Assembly: GCF_030246865.1 (NCBI RefSeq) | Contig: NZ_CP126738.1 | Coordinates: 1,860,001-1,924,000 of the forward strand | Length of the DNA: 64,000 nt | From: Microbacterium sp. zg-B96 | GTDB lineage: Bacteria; Actinomycetota; Actinomycetes; Actinomycetales; Microbacteriaceae | Direction: 5' to 3' | Shown here: positions 41,404 through 50,381 of the stretch, piece after piece | How positions within the stretch are numbered: position 1 is the stretch's first letter | How the letters are laid out: each line of letters opens with the position of its first letter | Position numbers and translations under genes: made by a program | Notes under the pieces: model-generated | What the model was told of the DNA's origin: nothing | The model's input: only the letters and a program-made list of their open reading frames with translations | Database searches by the model: none

Positions 41404-42936
41404 TCAGTCGGTCAGGTCACCGAGGGTCACGTCGACCGTGCGGGTCTCGCCGTCACGGATGACCGTGAGGCTCACTTCGCTGCCGCCGGCCACGGCACGC
41501 ACCTGGGCGGTGAGGTCGGTGGCGTCGGTGATCGGCAGTCCGTCGAATCCGGTGACGATGTCGCCGGCGCGCAGGCCAGCCTCAGCGGCCGCGCCACCCT
41601 CGGTGACTTCGTCGATGTAGGCACCGGTCGTGGTGGCGCCTTCCACGCTGGCGGCCGGGGCGACCATGGCGCCCAGCAGCCCGTGAGAGGCCTCGCCGGT
41701 CTCGATCAGCTCATCGGTGATGCGCTTGACGATGTCCGACGGGATCGAGAAGCCCACGCCGATCGAGCCCGATTCGCCGGACGAGCCGGCCGTGGCGATC
41801 GCGACGTTGATGCCGATGAGCTTGCCCTCATCGTCCACCAGCGCGCCGCCGGAGTTGCCGGGGTTGATCGCGGCGTCGGTCTGCAGCACCGAGATCGAGA
41901 TGGTCGAGGTGGCCTGCTGGGGCTCGCCCTGACCGAAGTCGAAGTAGTACGGGCCCTCTTCGCCCTCGCCCGGGGGCGTCTGCTCCGTGCCGTCTTCGGG
42001 CGTTTCGGGAGCGGCCGACGACGCGATCTGGATGGAACGGTTGAGCGCGCTCACGATGCCGTTGGTCACCGTGTTCGACAGGCCCAGCGGCGCGCCGACG
42101 GCGATCGCGACGTCACCGACGTTGAGGTCGCCCGATTCGGCGAACTCGATCGGGGTCAGGCCCTCCGCGTCGACGAGCTTGATGACGGCGAGGTCATACA
42201 GCGGGTCCAGGCCCACGATCTCGGCGTCGTACACGCGGCCGTCGGCCGTGGTGACCGACAGCGCGGCATCCGAGGTCGCGCCGTCGAGGGTGACCACGTG
42301 CGTGTTGGTGACGACGTAGCCGTCCTCGGTGAGGATCACACCCGACCCGGTGCCGCCGGCGTCGCCGGAGCTGGCCGCGATCGTGACGGAGCTGGGCACG
42401 ACCTTCGCCGCGACCCCGGTGGTCTGGTTGACCTCATCAGGCTCGTTGATCGTGACCGAAGCCGGACCCGAGGCGGTGACCGGCTGCGAAGCGCTCCAGA
42501 TGTTGACGCCCGCGTACGCGCCGCCGAGGCCCGCCGTGCCGCCCACGAGGGCTGCGGCGACCATCAGCGCGGCGACCTTGCCGGCGCCCACGGTCGACTT
42601 CTCGGACCGGGTCCCGCCGGACTCGGTGCCGCTCAGCGGCGCGGTGGGCTGGGTCGCCGACGCGTTGCCGGCGTACGACTGCTGCGGCGCACCGTAGCCG
42701 GGGGCGGGTGCACCGTACGGACGACCGGCCGGCTGTCCGGAGCCGTAGGGCGGCTGGACGCCGGGCCGCTGCGGCGCGCCGGGGTACGGCTGCCCGGCGT
42801 ACGGGCCGGGCTGGGACGCGGACTGCGCCGCGGGCTGCGTCGGCAGCGGCGGGCGCTCAGGCGCGACCGGAGCCGGCTGCTCGGGTGAGCCCGAGGCAGG
42901 AATGTCTTCGGGGCGGATGCCCTCGTTCTCGTTCAT
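41404..42936 (-). CDS. htrA: HtrA/DegP-type membrane serine protease with PDZ
   Basis: A 510-residue protease anchored by one helix. A Pro/Gln/Gly-rich cytoplasmic tail (residues 1-120), transmembrane segment VAALMVAAALVGGTAGLGGAYAG, then the trypsin-like domain with His in VTNTHVV, Asp in LYDLAVIKL and Ser in INPGNSGGALV. The PDZ domain is at about 405-505 (GAYIDEVTEGGAAAEAGLRAGDIVTGFDG). The catalytic triad is complete. ATG 42936 has AAGGAG eight bases upstream. An inverted repeat at 42955-42983 lies in the promoter. Confidence 0.9.
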   Translation of the reverse strand: MNENEGIRPEDIPASGSPEQPAPVAPERPPLPTQPAAQSASQPGPYAGQPYPGAPQRPGVQPPYGSGQPAGRPYGAPAPGYGAPQQSYAGNASATQPTAPLSGTESGGTRSEKSTVGAGKVAALMVAAALVGGTAGLGGAYAGVNIWSASQPVTASGPASVTINEPDEVNQTTGVAAKVVPSSVTIAASSGDAGGTGSGVILTEDGYVVTNTHVVTLDGATSDAALSVTTADGRVYDAEIVGLDPLYDLAVIKLVDAEGLTPIEFAESGDLNVGDVAIAVGAPLGLSNTVTNGIVSALNRSIQIASSAAPETPEDGTEQTPPGEGEEGPYYFDFGQGEPQQATSTISISVLQTDAAINPGNSGGALVDDEGKLIGINVAIATAGSSGESGSIGVGFSIPSDIVKRITDELIETGEASHGLLGAMVAPAASVEGATTTGAYIDEVTEGGAAAEAGLRAGDIVTGFDGLPITDATDLTAQVRAVAGGSEVSLTVIRDGETRTVDVTLGDLTD

Positions 42937-42954
42937 GCAAATCTCCTTCTGGCA

Positions 42955-42983
42955 GGCAATCTGACAGGCAAGTACAGATTGCC
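42955..42983. promoter_or_regulatory. Inverted repeat upstream of htrA
   Basis: GGCAATCT (42955-42962) and AGATTGCC (42976-42983) are perfect 8-base arms 13 bases apart, centred about 33 bases upstream of the htrA ATG. It may be an operator for a stress or two-component regulator. Confidence 0.45.
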
Positions 42984-43046
42984 GCCCGATGCTGTGTGTT
43001 GCTTATGCCCCGAATGGGATCACCCTATGCGTGTAGCGTGAGCGGG

Positions 43047-44249
43047 ATGCGAGAGATTCCCGGCGCCTGGCGCCGCGCCGCAACCGGAGCGGGACTGCTG
43101 GCCGCAGACGGTACCGCAGTTCCCACCATTTTCGCCGAGATGAGCGCGCTGGCCGCCCGCACCGGAGCAATCAACCTCGGGCAGGGGTTCCCCGACGAGG
43201 ACGGTCCGGCAGAAGTGCTCGAGGCCGCGCGCGCAGCCATCTCCCACGGCGTGAACCAGTACCCGCCGGGGCGCGGCATGCCGGAGCTGCTCGAGGCGAT
43301 CGCCGAACACCAGCAGCGCTTCTACGGGCTGCACCTGGATCCGCAGCGACACGTGCTCGTCACAGCCGGGGCCACCGAGGCGCTCGCCGCCGCACTCCTG
43401 GCGCTCGTGGACGGGCCCGACGACGAGGTCGTCGTGTTCGAGCCCTACTACGACAGCTATGGCGCGTGCGTGGCACTGGCCGGCGCGCGCCTGGTGACGG
43501 TGCCGCTGCGCTGGCCCGACTTCCAGCCCGACCTCGACGACCTCCGCCGTGCGGTGACCGACCGCACCCGGGTCATCCTCGTCAACGACCCGCACAACCC
43601 CACCGGCGCCGTGTTCACCCGCGAGACGCTCGAGGAGATCGTGCGACTCGCCGACCGCCACGATGCGATCGTCCTCACCGACGAGGTGTACGAGCACCTC
43701 GTGTTCGATGCCGTACACATCCCCATCGCGACGCTGCCGGGCGCGTGGGAGCGCACGCTGACGATCTCGTCGGCCGGCAAGACCTTCGCCACCACCGGCT
43801 GGAAGATCGGCTGGATCTCGGGACCGGCCGATCTCGTGACGGCGGTGCTGACGGTCAAGCAGTTCCTCACCTACGTCAACGGCGCGCCGTTCCAGCCCGC
43901 CATCGCGACGGGACTGCGACTGCCCGACGACTTCTTCGCCGGTGCGGCGGCGACCCTGCGCGCCAAGCGCGACCTGCTCGGGCGGGGACTGCGCGCCGCC
44001 GGGTTCGGCGTCTCCACGCCCCAGGGCTCGTACTTCACCGTCGCCGATGCCGCGCCGCTGGGTGCGACGGATGCCGCACAGTTCTGCCGCGAACTTCCCG
44101 AACGCGCCGGTGTCGTGGCGATCCCGCTCACCGCGTTCGCCGCCGCCGAGCATCGCGACGACTACGCCACGCTCGTGCGCTTCGCCGCGTGCAAGCGCAC
44201 CGAGGTGCTCGACGACGCGGTCTCGCGCCTGGCGGTCCTGGGCGGCTGA
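43047..44249 (+). CDS. PLP-dependent class I aminotransferase (DapC/KAT-like)
   Basis: A 400-residue fold-type I aminotransferase. INLGQGFPDEDGP, VNQYPPGRGMPELLEAIAEHQ, VTAGATEALAAALLALV, NDPHNPTGAVFTRETLEEI, LTDEVYEHLVFD and the PLP lysine in TISSAGKTFATTGWKIGW (near residue 247) place it with kynurenine aminotransferase/CcbL and the actinobacterial DapC (N-succinyldiaminopimelate aminotransferase) group. No lysine-pathway genes are adjacent. ATG 43047 follows TAGCGT (43034-43039) by seven bases. Confidence 0.82.
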   Translation: MREIPGAWRRAATGAGLLAADGTAVPTIFAEMSALAARTGAINLGQGFPDEDGPAEVLEAARAAISHGVNQYPPGRGMPELLEAIAEHQQRFYGLHLDPQRHVLVTAGATEALAAALLALVDGPDDEVVVFEPYYDSYGACVALAGARLVTVPLRWPDFQPDLDDLRRAVTDRTRVILVNDPHNPTGAVFTRETLEEIVRLADRHDAIVLTDEVYEHLVFDAVHIPIATLPGAWERTLTISSAGKTFATTGWKIGWISGPADLVTAVLTVKQFLTYVNGAPFQPAIATGLRLPDDFFAGAAATLRAKRDLLGRGLRAAGFGVSTPQGSYFTVADAAPLGATDAAQFCRELPERAGVVAIPLTAFAAAEHRDDYATLVRFAACKRTEVLDDAVSRLAVLGG

Positions 44250-44261
44250 GCGGCGCCCGGG

Positions 44262-45071
44262 TCAGCCCCGCGGCTGCACGGTGAACCGGCGCAGCGCCAG
44301 CGACGGGTTCACCCGGCGCACCCGCGCGACGGCATCCACTTCCAGATGGGCCACGGCGACGTCGGTGGTCGTGCCGACGGCGGCCAGCTGCACGCCCTGC
44401 GGATCCACGATCATCGAGTGCCCCACCCCCAGCGGCGGCGGATGGTCGGATGCCGCGACGAACAGGGTGTTCTCGATCGCCCGGGCCGTCAGCAGCGTCC
44501 GCCAGTGGTGCTCCTTCAGCGCCCCGCGTACCCACTCGGCGGCCACCAGGATCACATCGGCACCGGCATCGGCCAGCAGCCGGGACACCTCCGGGAACCG
44601 CAGGTCGTAGCAGGTCATCAGGGCGAACCGCAGGCCGCCGACCTCGAACGTCTCCGGTGGGGTCAGCTCCCCCGGCTCCACCCAGTCCGACTCCCGCTGC
44701 CCGAACGCGTCGTAGAGGTGGAGCTTGCGGTAGCGGGCCAGCACCCCGGTGGCATCCACCGCCACGACCGTATTGCGCACCTTCTGAGCGTCCCGGCCCC
44801 GCTCCAGCAGCCCCGCGACCACGTGCAGGTCGTAGCGGGCGGCGATCTGGATGAGCCCCTGCACGAACGGGCCGTCGATGTCCTGAGCGTTGCGGGCGAG
44901 GGACTCGTCGAAAGGGTCGACGAAGTAGCTGGAGTACTCCGGGAACAGCACGACACGTGCACCGCGGTCGTGGGCGCGCGCGACGAGTTGCTCGATGTGC
45001 GCCAGGTTGGCGTCGGCTCCCGCGGTGGGCCCGAACTGCGCGACGGCGACGGCGACGGATTCGGCACTCAT
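44262..45071 (-). CDS. Nitrilase/omega-amidase-family hydrolase
   Basis: A 269-residue carbon-nitrogen hydrolase. The catalytic triad Glu-Lys-Cys is visible: E in VVLFPEYSSYF, K in YRKLHLYDAFG and C in ALMTCYDLRFPE. Likely an amidase, for example omega-amidase, which would fit with the adjacent convergent aminotransferase of the kynurenine/glutamine-transaminase type, though that link is inference. ATG 45071 overlaps the stop of the upstream DUF6328 gene (ATGA). Confidence 0.85.
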   Translation of the reverse strand: MSAESVAVAVAQFGPTAGADANLAHIEQLVARAHDRGARVVLFPEYSSYFVDPFDESLARNAQDIDGPFVQGLIQIAARYDLHVVAGLLERGRDAQKVRNTVVAVDATGVLARYRKLHLYDAFGQRESDWVEPGELTPPETFEVGGLRFALMTCYDLRFPEVSRLLADAGADVILVAAEWVRGALKEHHWRTLLTARAIENTLFVAASDHPPPLGVGHSMIVDPQGVQLAAVGTTTDVAVAHLEVDAVARVRRVNPSLALRRFTVQPRG

Positions 45072-45580
45072 CGGCTCTCCCCTTCTCGGCGGGCGCGCAC
45101 CACCAGCGGTACGACGATCCACAGCACGGCGATGAGGACGCTCAGCGCGATGCCCGCTGTCCATGATGCCGTGTCGCTGACGACCACGTCGAACACGAAG
45201 GCGACGACACCCACCAGCAGCAGCGAGACGGTCAGCAGCGAGATCAGCAGTGCGAGGTGGCCGTAGATGACCACGGTGCCCTTCGCCCGCTGCTGGAAGA
45301 GGAAGCGGTGCAGCGCCACCGGCGCCAGCGCGACGATGGCGCTGAGGGCGGCCAGCACGATGAGCACGAGGTAGAACACCCGCTGCCCGTCGCCGAGGTC
45401 GGCGAAAGCGGGCTGGAACGCCAGCGCGAGCAGGAACCCGGTGAGGATCTGGGTGCCCGTCTGCAACACCCGCAGCTCCTGCAGCACCTCGTTCCAGTTG
45501 CGATCGGCCCGTTCCGCCGGCGTTTCATCGCGCCCGTCCGGCAGGTGTCGGTGTGGTTCGTCGTCGGATGCATCGGGCAT
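45068..45580 (-). CDS. DUF6328 membrane protein
   Basis: A 170-residue membrane protein: an acidic N-terminal tail (MPDASDDEPHRHLPDGRDETPAERADRNWNEVLQELRVLQTGTQILTGFLLALAFQPAF), then four helices. The NWNEVLQELRVLQTGTQILTGFLL segment is the DUF6328 hallmark. Function unknown. ATG 45580 is preferred to a further upstream ATG at 45655 because the family starts close to the acidic tail. Coupled to the hydrolase gene. Confidence 0.8.
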   Translation of the reverse strand: MPDASDDEPHRHLPDGRDETPAERADRNWNEVLQELRVLQTGTQILTGFLLALAFQPAFADLGDGQRVFYLVLIVLAALSAIVALAPVALHRFLFQQRAKGTVVIYGHLALLISLLTVSLLLVGVVAFVFDVVVSDTASWTAGIALSVLIAVLWIVVPLVVRARREGESR

Positions 45581-45680
45581 GCGTTCATCCTGGCCAGGCC
45601 GCCGGTCGGGGGCAACCCGCGGCGCCGGGCCCGCCCATGTCGCGGAGCCCTTCACAGCCGTGTTAGGCTATTAAACGTGC

Positions 45681-45757
45681 CGCGGGGTGGAGCAGTTCGG
45701 TAGCTCGCTGGGCTCATAACCCAGAGGTCGTAGGTTCAAATCCTGCCCCCGCAACCA
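45681..45757 (+). tRNA. Initiator tRNA-fMet (anticodon CAU)
   Basis: A 77-base tRNA including an encoded CCA. The acceptor arm CGCGGGG pairs with CCCCGC but the first base C faces A, the mismatch that marks initiator tRNAs. The anticodon stem carries three G-C pairs (TGGGCTCATAACCCA), and the D and T arms are normal. A TAGGCT box at 45664-45669 lies 11 bases before the mature end. Confidence 0.95.
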
Positions 45758-45760
45758 AGA

Positions 45761-45794
45761 GAAGAAGGCCCTCGCGTCAGCGAGGGCCTTCTTC
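45761..45794 (+). terminator. Rho-independent terminator after tRNA-fMet
   Basis: A perfect 15-bp inverted repeat: arm 45761-45775, loop GTCA, arm 45780-45794. The right arm ends in CTTCTTCGTT on the + strand. It is only four bases after the tRNA CCA. The left side gives an equally U-ended stem on the minus strand, so it may also terminate the convergent MarR gene. Confidence 0.85.
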
Positions 45795-45808
45795 GTTCCC
45801 CGCCGGTC

Positions 45809-46279
45809 TCACCCCGGATCGAGCACCTGGGCGGTGCCTTCGATGAAGCGCGCGATCGCCTGCAGCTGTTCGTCGTCGAACTGCTCCGCCACGGCGCGCA
45901 GTTCCTGCATCCGCCGGCCGAAGGTGCGCTGGAACTCCTCGCGCGTCTGATCGGTGAGTTCCACGATGAGTGCGCGCCGGTCGCGCGGATGCCGCCGACG
46001 CTGCACATGCCCGGATTCGCTCAGCCGGTCCAGCAGTTTCGTCGTCGACGCGGTGGAGATCCGCAGGTGCCGGGAGACGTCGTGGGGACTCACCGGCTGC
46101 CCCCGCTGCTCGCGCATGATCAGCATCCGCAGCGCCGCCACGTCGGTGGCGTTCATGTCCATGTCGTCCTTCATGCCGCTGTGCATGCGGTCGACGGCGT
46201 CGCTGAACGTCCTCACCGCTTCCAGCGCTGACCGCACAGCGCGGTCATGCTCCGTGGACTGCCGGTGCTCCGCGGTCAT
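45809..46279 (-). CDS. crtR: MarR-family regulator, CrtR-like
   Basis: A 156-residue winged-helix regulator. DVAALRMLIMREQRGQPVSPHDVSRHLRISTASTTKLLDRLSESGHVQRRRHPRDRRALIVELTD is the MarR DNA-binding module with the wing. It is divergent from idi-crtE, exactly as CrtR is in Corynebacterium, where CrtR represses carotenoid genes and is released by geranylgeranyl pyrophosphate. The same control is inferred here. ATG 46279 is chosen. GTG 46285 and an upstream ATG (46309) are also in frame. A possible operator is at 46321-46335. Confidence 0.8.
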   Translation of the reverse strand: MTAEHRQSTEHDRAVRSALEAVRTFSDAVDRMHSGMKDDMDMNATDVAALRMLIMREQRGQPVSPHDVSRHLRISTASTTKLLDRLSESGHVQRRRHPRDRRALIVELTDQTREEFQRTFGRRMQELRAVAEQFDDEQLQAIARFIEGTAQVLDPG

Positions 46280-46320
46280 GTGGACACCCCCGCTCACCAT
46301 CGGTATCATCGTGCCAGATC

Positions 46321-46335
46321 GCTAGATAAACTAGC
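46321..46335. promoter_or_regulatory. Candidate CrtR operator in the crtR-idi intergenic region
   Basis: GCTAG-ATAAA-CTAGC, 5-base arms with a 5-base spacer. It overlaps a plausible -10 (TAAACT, 46327-46332) of the idi operon. AGGAGC (46341-46346) and ATG 46350 follow. An unusually AT-rich spot for this window. Confidence 0.6.
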
Positions 46336-46349
46336 AACCAGGAGCGCTA

Positions 46350-46904
46350 ATGAATGACGAAGAGCTGGTCGTGCTTCTCGACGACGACGGCCGAGAGATC
46401 GGCACCGCCGCCAAGTCCAGCGTGCACGGGACCGACACGGCGCTGCACCTCGCGTTCTCCTGCCATGTGCTCAACCCCGCCGGCGAGCTTCTCGTGACGC
46501 GCCGCGCGGTCACGAAGAAGACCTGGCCCGGGGTGTGGAGCAACTCCTTCTGCGGGCACCCGCGGCCCGCCGAACCCCTGCTTTCCGCGGTGCGCCGCCG
46601 CGCCGAATACGAACTCGGCCTCACCCTCACCGACGTCGAGCTGTCCCTGCCGCTGTTCCGCTACCGCGCAGTGGATGCCAGCGGCATCGTCGAGCACGAG
46701 CTCTGCCCGGTGTACACCGCCCGCACGAGCGCGGAGCCGGTGCTCAACCCGAACGAGGTCGCCGAGGCCCGTTGGGTCGACCCGCTTGCGCTGACCCGGT
46801 CGCTCGAGGCGACGCCGTGGGCGTTCAGCCCGTGGCTCGTGCTGCAGGCCCGCCAGCTGCACGTGTTCGATTCACTCACCGCGTCCGGGCGAGGTGCGAC
46901 ATGA
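46350..46904 (+). CDS. idi: Isopentenyl-diphosphate isomerase (type I)
   Basis: A 184-residue Nudix-fold isomerase that converts IPP to DMAPP for carotenoid synthesis. LHLAFSCHVLNPAGELLVTRRAVTKKTWPGVWSNSFCGHPRPAE holds the catalytic cysteine (NSFCGHP). The metal/acid region is in RRRAEYELGL with E and in VEHELCPVYTA with the second catalytic Glu. Length is normal. ATG 46350 has AGGAGC upstream. Its TGA overlaps the crtE ATG (ATGA). Confidence 0.92.
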   Translation: MNDEELVVLLDDDGREIGTAAKSSVHGTDTALHLAFSCHVLNPAGELLVTRRAVTKKTWPGVWSNSFCGHPRPAEPLLSAVRRRAEYELGLTLTDVELSLPLFRYRAVDASGIVEHELCPVYTARTSAEPVLNPNEVAEARWVDPLALTRSLEATPWAFSPWLVLQARQLHVFDSLTASGRGAT

Positions 46905-47962
46905 TCGCGCTGGAGACGGTCGACCGCACCGGCATCGACACCGCCATCGACGCGGCCTTCGACCGACTCGACGCCCGCATCGCGCCGCTGTCCGGCGACA
47001 TCCGGCCCCTCGCCGGGGCGATGCGCCGCGCCGCGGCGGGCGGCAAGCGTTTCCGCCCGGCACTGGTGGCCGCCGCCTACCGCGCGTGCGGCGGGGAGAC
47101 TCCCGCCGCGGACGGCGTGTACGAGATCGCCGCGGCGTTCGAGCTGCTCCACACCGCCTTCGTCATCCATGACGACGTCATCGACCGCGACACCGAGCGC
47201 CGCGGCACCCCGAACATCGCGGGCGAGTTCGCCGTGCTCGCGCGGGATCAGGGGGCGGATGCCGCGGGGGCGGCGCTGCTGGGTGAGACGGCCGGCATCC
47301 TCGCCGGCGACGTGCTGCTGCACGAGGCGACGCGCACGGTGTCCCTCACGGACCTGCCGGCGGCGAGCCGGGCGGCAGTGCTGGATCTGCTCGACGACGC
47401 CGTGCTGGTCTCGGCCGCCGGGGAACTCGCCGACGTCGCCAATACCGTGCGCCGGGACTACCCGGATGCGGACGAGGTGCTCGCGGCCACCCACGACAAG
47501 ACCGCCGTCTACTCCTTCGCCTCGCCGCTGCGCGCCGGCGCACTGCTGGCCGGATCGTCGGGAGCCACCGACGCCGCACTGCAGCGTGCCGGCGGACTGG
47601 CCGGCCTCGCCTTCCAGTTGGTCGACGACCTCATCGGCGCGTTCGCACCGGCCGCGCGCGCCGGGCGTGTCGAGGGGGCAGACCTGCGGGCGGCCAAGCG
47701 CACCCCGCTGGTCGCGCTCGCACGGGAGAGTCCCTCCTGGGCGCAGGTCGACGTCGCCCTCTCGCTGGCGTGGACCGGACCTGTCGCCGTGCGACACGCG
47801 CAGCAGGCGCTGGATGCCAGCGGCGCACGGCGGCGCCTGGTGGTGCTGGTGGAGCACACCCTCGCCGACGCCCGTGCGGCCGCCGCCGACGAGGCGCTGC
47901 CGGCGCAGGCGACCCTGCTGCTGGCGCAACTGTGCGACGCGATCCAGAGACGCATCCCATGA
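46901..47962 (+). CDS. crtE: Geranylgeranyl diphosphate synthase
   Basis: A 353-residue prenyltransferase. First aspartate-rich motif DDVIDRD near residue 89 (FVIHDDVIDRDTERRGTPN), GGKRFRPALV for substrate binding, and a second motif FQLVDDLIGAF. The second motif reads DDLIG instead of DDxxD, the same departure seen in several actinobacterial GGPP synthases such as CrtE/IdsA. Product length is inferred (C20) from its place before phytoene synthase. Overlaps idi and crtB by four bases each. Confidence 0.9.
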   Translation: MIALETVDRTGIDTAIDAAFDRLDARIAPLSGDIRPLAGAMRRAAAGGKRFRPALVAAAYRACGGETPAADGVYEIAAAFELLHTAFVIHDDVIDRDTERRGTPNIAGEFAVLARDQGADAAGAALLGETAGILAGDVLLHEATRTVSLTDLPAASRAAVLDLLDDAVLVSAAGELADVANTVRRDYPDADEVLAATHDKTAVYSFASPLRAGALLAGSSGATDAALQRAGGLAGLAFQLVDDLIGAFAPAARAGRVEGADLRAAKRTPLVALARESPSWAQVDVALSLAWTGPVAVRHAQQALDASGARRRLVVLVEHTLADARAAAADEALPAQATLLLAQLCDAIQRRIP

Positions 47963-48825
47963 GCACCGGCCTGGAACTGTACGATCGCGCCGCGCAGTCC
48001 GCCGCCGGCACGGTCATCACCGCGTATTCCACGTCGTTCTCGCTCGCTGCGCGGCTGCTGGGAGCCCGGGTGCGTCCGCATGTGCGCAACGTCTACGCAT
48101 TGGTGCGCATCGCCGACGAAGTCGTCGACGGTCCCGCCGCCGAGGCGGGGCTGGCGCCGGAGACCCTGCGGCGGGTGCTGGACGAGCTGGAGGCGGAGAC
48201 CCTGACGGCCATCACCCGCGGGTTCTCCACCAACCTCATCGTGCACGCCTTCTGCCGCACGGCGCGCGAAGCGGGCATCGACTCTTCCCTCGTGCGCCCC
48301 TTCTTCGCGTCGATGCGCACTGACCTGTCCGTCGCCGCCCACGACGCGCGCAGCCACGACAGCTACGTGTACGGCTCGGCCGAAGTCGTGGGCCTGATGT
48401 GCCTGCAGATCTTCCTCAACATCGGGGCCTCCTCCCCCGTCACCCCTTCCGCGGAGCTGCGCGATGGCGCCCGGCGACTGGGCGCCGCCTTCCAGGACGT
48501 CAATTTCCTCCGCGACCTCTCCCACGACGCCACCGCGCTGGGACGGGACTACCTCGGCGTGCGGGCGGGCGGCGCCGCACGCACCGAGGTGCTCGACCGC
48601 GTCGACGCCGATCTCGCGGCGGCGGCCGCCGTCGTGCCGCAGCTGCCCTCCGATTGCCGCCGGGCGGTGACCGTCGCCCACGACCTGTTCGCCGCGCTGG
48701 CCCAGCGTCTGCGCGCAGACGACGGCATCGGGCAGGACCTGCGCGTGCGGGTGCCCGACCCGGTGAAGGCGACCCTCGCCGCTCGCGCGATGCTGGGGTT
48801 CGGCCCGAGAGGGGCACGTACGTGA
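47959..48825 (+). CDS. crtB: Phytoene synthase
   Basis: A 288-residue squalene/phytoene synthase condensing two GGPP to phytoene. YSTSFSLAARLLG, RNVYALVRIADEVVDG (first Asp-rich motif), YGSAEVVGLMCLQIF and GAAFQDVNFLRDLSHDATALGRDYL (second Asp-rich motif) are intact. Starts at ATG 47959, overlapping crtE; ends overlapping crtI (GTGA). Confidence 0.92.
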   Translation: MSTGLELYDRAAQSAAGTVITAYSTSFSLAARLLGARVRPHVRNVYALVRIADEVVDGPAAEAGLAPETLRRVLDELEAETLTAITRGFSTNLIVHAFCRTAREAGIDSSLVRPFFASMRTDLSVAAHDARSHDSYVYGSAEVVGLMCLQIFLNIGASSPVTPSAELRDGARRLGAAFQDVNFLRDLSHDATALGRDYLGVRAGGAARTEVLDRVDADLAAAAAVVPQLPSDCRRAVTVAHDLFAALAQRLRADDGIGQDLRVRVPDPVKATLAARAMLGFGPRGART

Positions 48826-50381
48826 CCCGCACGGTCGTCATCGGCGGCGGCATCGCGGGCCTGGCCACCTCGGCACTGCTGGCCCAAGAGGGGCATGATG
48901 TGACCCTCGTGGAGGCTCGCGACGATCTCGGCGGTCGCGCCGGATCCTGGGAGAGCGACGGATTCCGTTTCGACACCGGGCCCAGCTGGTATCTCATGCC
49001 CGAGGTGTTCGAGCACTTCTTCGCCCTGCTGGGCACGAGTGCCGCCGCCGAGCTGGATCTCGTGCCGCTGAATCCGGCGTACCGCGTGTACGGCGAGCCG
49101 ACCGGCGGCCACCCCGCCGACAGCCTCGACGTCGTCTCGGGCCGCGAGGCGGCGACCGCGCTGTTCGAGTCGCGTGAACCGGGGGCGGGCGCCCGCCTGT
49201 CCCGGTACCTCGACTCCGCCGGGGACGCCTACGACCTGGCGGTCACCCGCTTCCTCTACGACACGTACGAGACGATGGCGGGGCTGCGCGACCCGGCGCT
49301 CCTGCGCCGGCTGCCCCAGCTGGCCCCGCTGCTCACCCGCAAGCTGGCGACCCTTGTGCAGCGGGAGTTCTCCGACCCGCTGCTGCGACAGGTGCTGGGG
49401 TACCCGGCCGTCTTCCTCGGCGGTTCGCCCTTCGAGGTGCCCAGCCTCTACCACCTGATGAGCCACCTCGACCTGGACGAGGGCGTGCTGTACCCGCGCG
49501 GCGGCTTCACCACCGTGATCGCCGCGATCGAGCGGCTCGCCCGGGAGCGCGGCGTGACGATCCGCACCGGCACCGGCGTGGCGCGCATCCGTGCCAGCGG
49601 GCGCCGCGCGACGGGCGTGGGCCTCGTCGACGGCGCGATCCTCGATGCCGACGTCGTCGTCTCCACCGCCGACCTGCACCACACCGAGACCGCGCTGCTT
49701 CCCCCCTCGCTGCGGGAGCGCCCGGAGCGGTGGTGGCGCACGCGCACGCCGAGCCCCGGTGCGCTGCTGCTGATGCTCGGCGTAGAAGGGCCGCTGCCGC
49801 AACTGGCCCACCACACGCTGCTGTTCGCGCGGGACTGGCAGGAGAACTTCGGCGCGATCTTCGGGGCGGACACCCGCATCCCGGAACCGGCGTCGCTGTA
49901 CGTGTGTCGCCCCAGCGCGACCGACGACACCGTCGCCCCCGCCGGCAGCGAGAACCTCTTCGTGCTGGTGCCGATCCCCGCCGACCCCGCCCTGGGCCAC
50001 GGCGGCGTCGGCGGCACCGGCGACGCGCTCATCGAGCGGGCGGCGGATGCCGTCATCGACCAGATCGCGTCCTGGTGCGACATCCCGGACCTGGCCGAAC
50101 GGGTGCGGGTTCGTCGCACCGTCTCCCCCGCCGATTTCGCCGTCGACCTGCATGCCTGGCGCGGAAACTCGCTGGGGCTGGCGCACACCCTCGGGCAGAG
50201 CGCCCTGTTCCGCCCGCGCAACACCTCGAGCAAGGTCGAGGGCCTCTACTACGCCGGCGCCTCGGTGCTGCCGGGGATCGGGCTGCCGATGTGCCTCATC
50301 TCGGCGGAGCTGGTCGTCAAGCGTCTACGAGGCGACCGCACGACAGGTCCGCTGCCGGTCCCCACCGCCGCGGAGACGTGA
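48822..50381 (+). CDS. crtI: Phytoene desaturase
   Basis: A 519-residue FAD enzyme that introduces four double bonds to give lycopene. The Rossmann dinucleotide site is at the N-terminus (VVIGGGIAGLATSALLAQEGHDVTLVEA), the CrtI signature GGRAGSWESDGFRFDTGPSWYLMP follows, and YYAGASVLPGIGLPMCLISAELV near the C-terminus is the second FAD contact. GTG 48822 overlaps crtB. The stop overlaps crtYe by one base. Confidence 0.93.
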   Translation: MTRTVVIGGGIAGLATSALLAQEGHDVTLVEARDDLGGRAGSWESDGFRFDTGPSWYLMPEVFEHFFALLGTSAAAELDLVPLNPAYRVYGEPTGGHPADSLDVVSGREAATALFESREPGAGARLSRYLDSAGDAYDLAVTRFLYDTYETMAGLRDPALLRRLPQLAPLLTRKLATLVQREFSDPLLRQVLGYPAVFLGGSPFEVPSLYHLMSHLDLDEGVLYPRGGFTTVIAAIERLARERGVTIRTGTGVARIRASGRRATGVGLVDGAILDADVVVSTADLHHTETALLPPSLRERPERWWRTRTPSPGALLLMLGVEGPLPQLAHHTLLFARDWQENFGAIFGADTRIPEPASLYVCRPSATDDTVAPAGSENLFVLVPIPADPALGHGGVGGTGDALIERAADAVIDQIASWCDIPDLAERVRVRRTVSPADFAVDLHAWRGNSLGLAHTLGQSALFRPRNTSSKVEGLYYAGASVLPGIGLPMCLISAELVVKRLRGDRTTGPLPVPTAAET

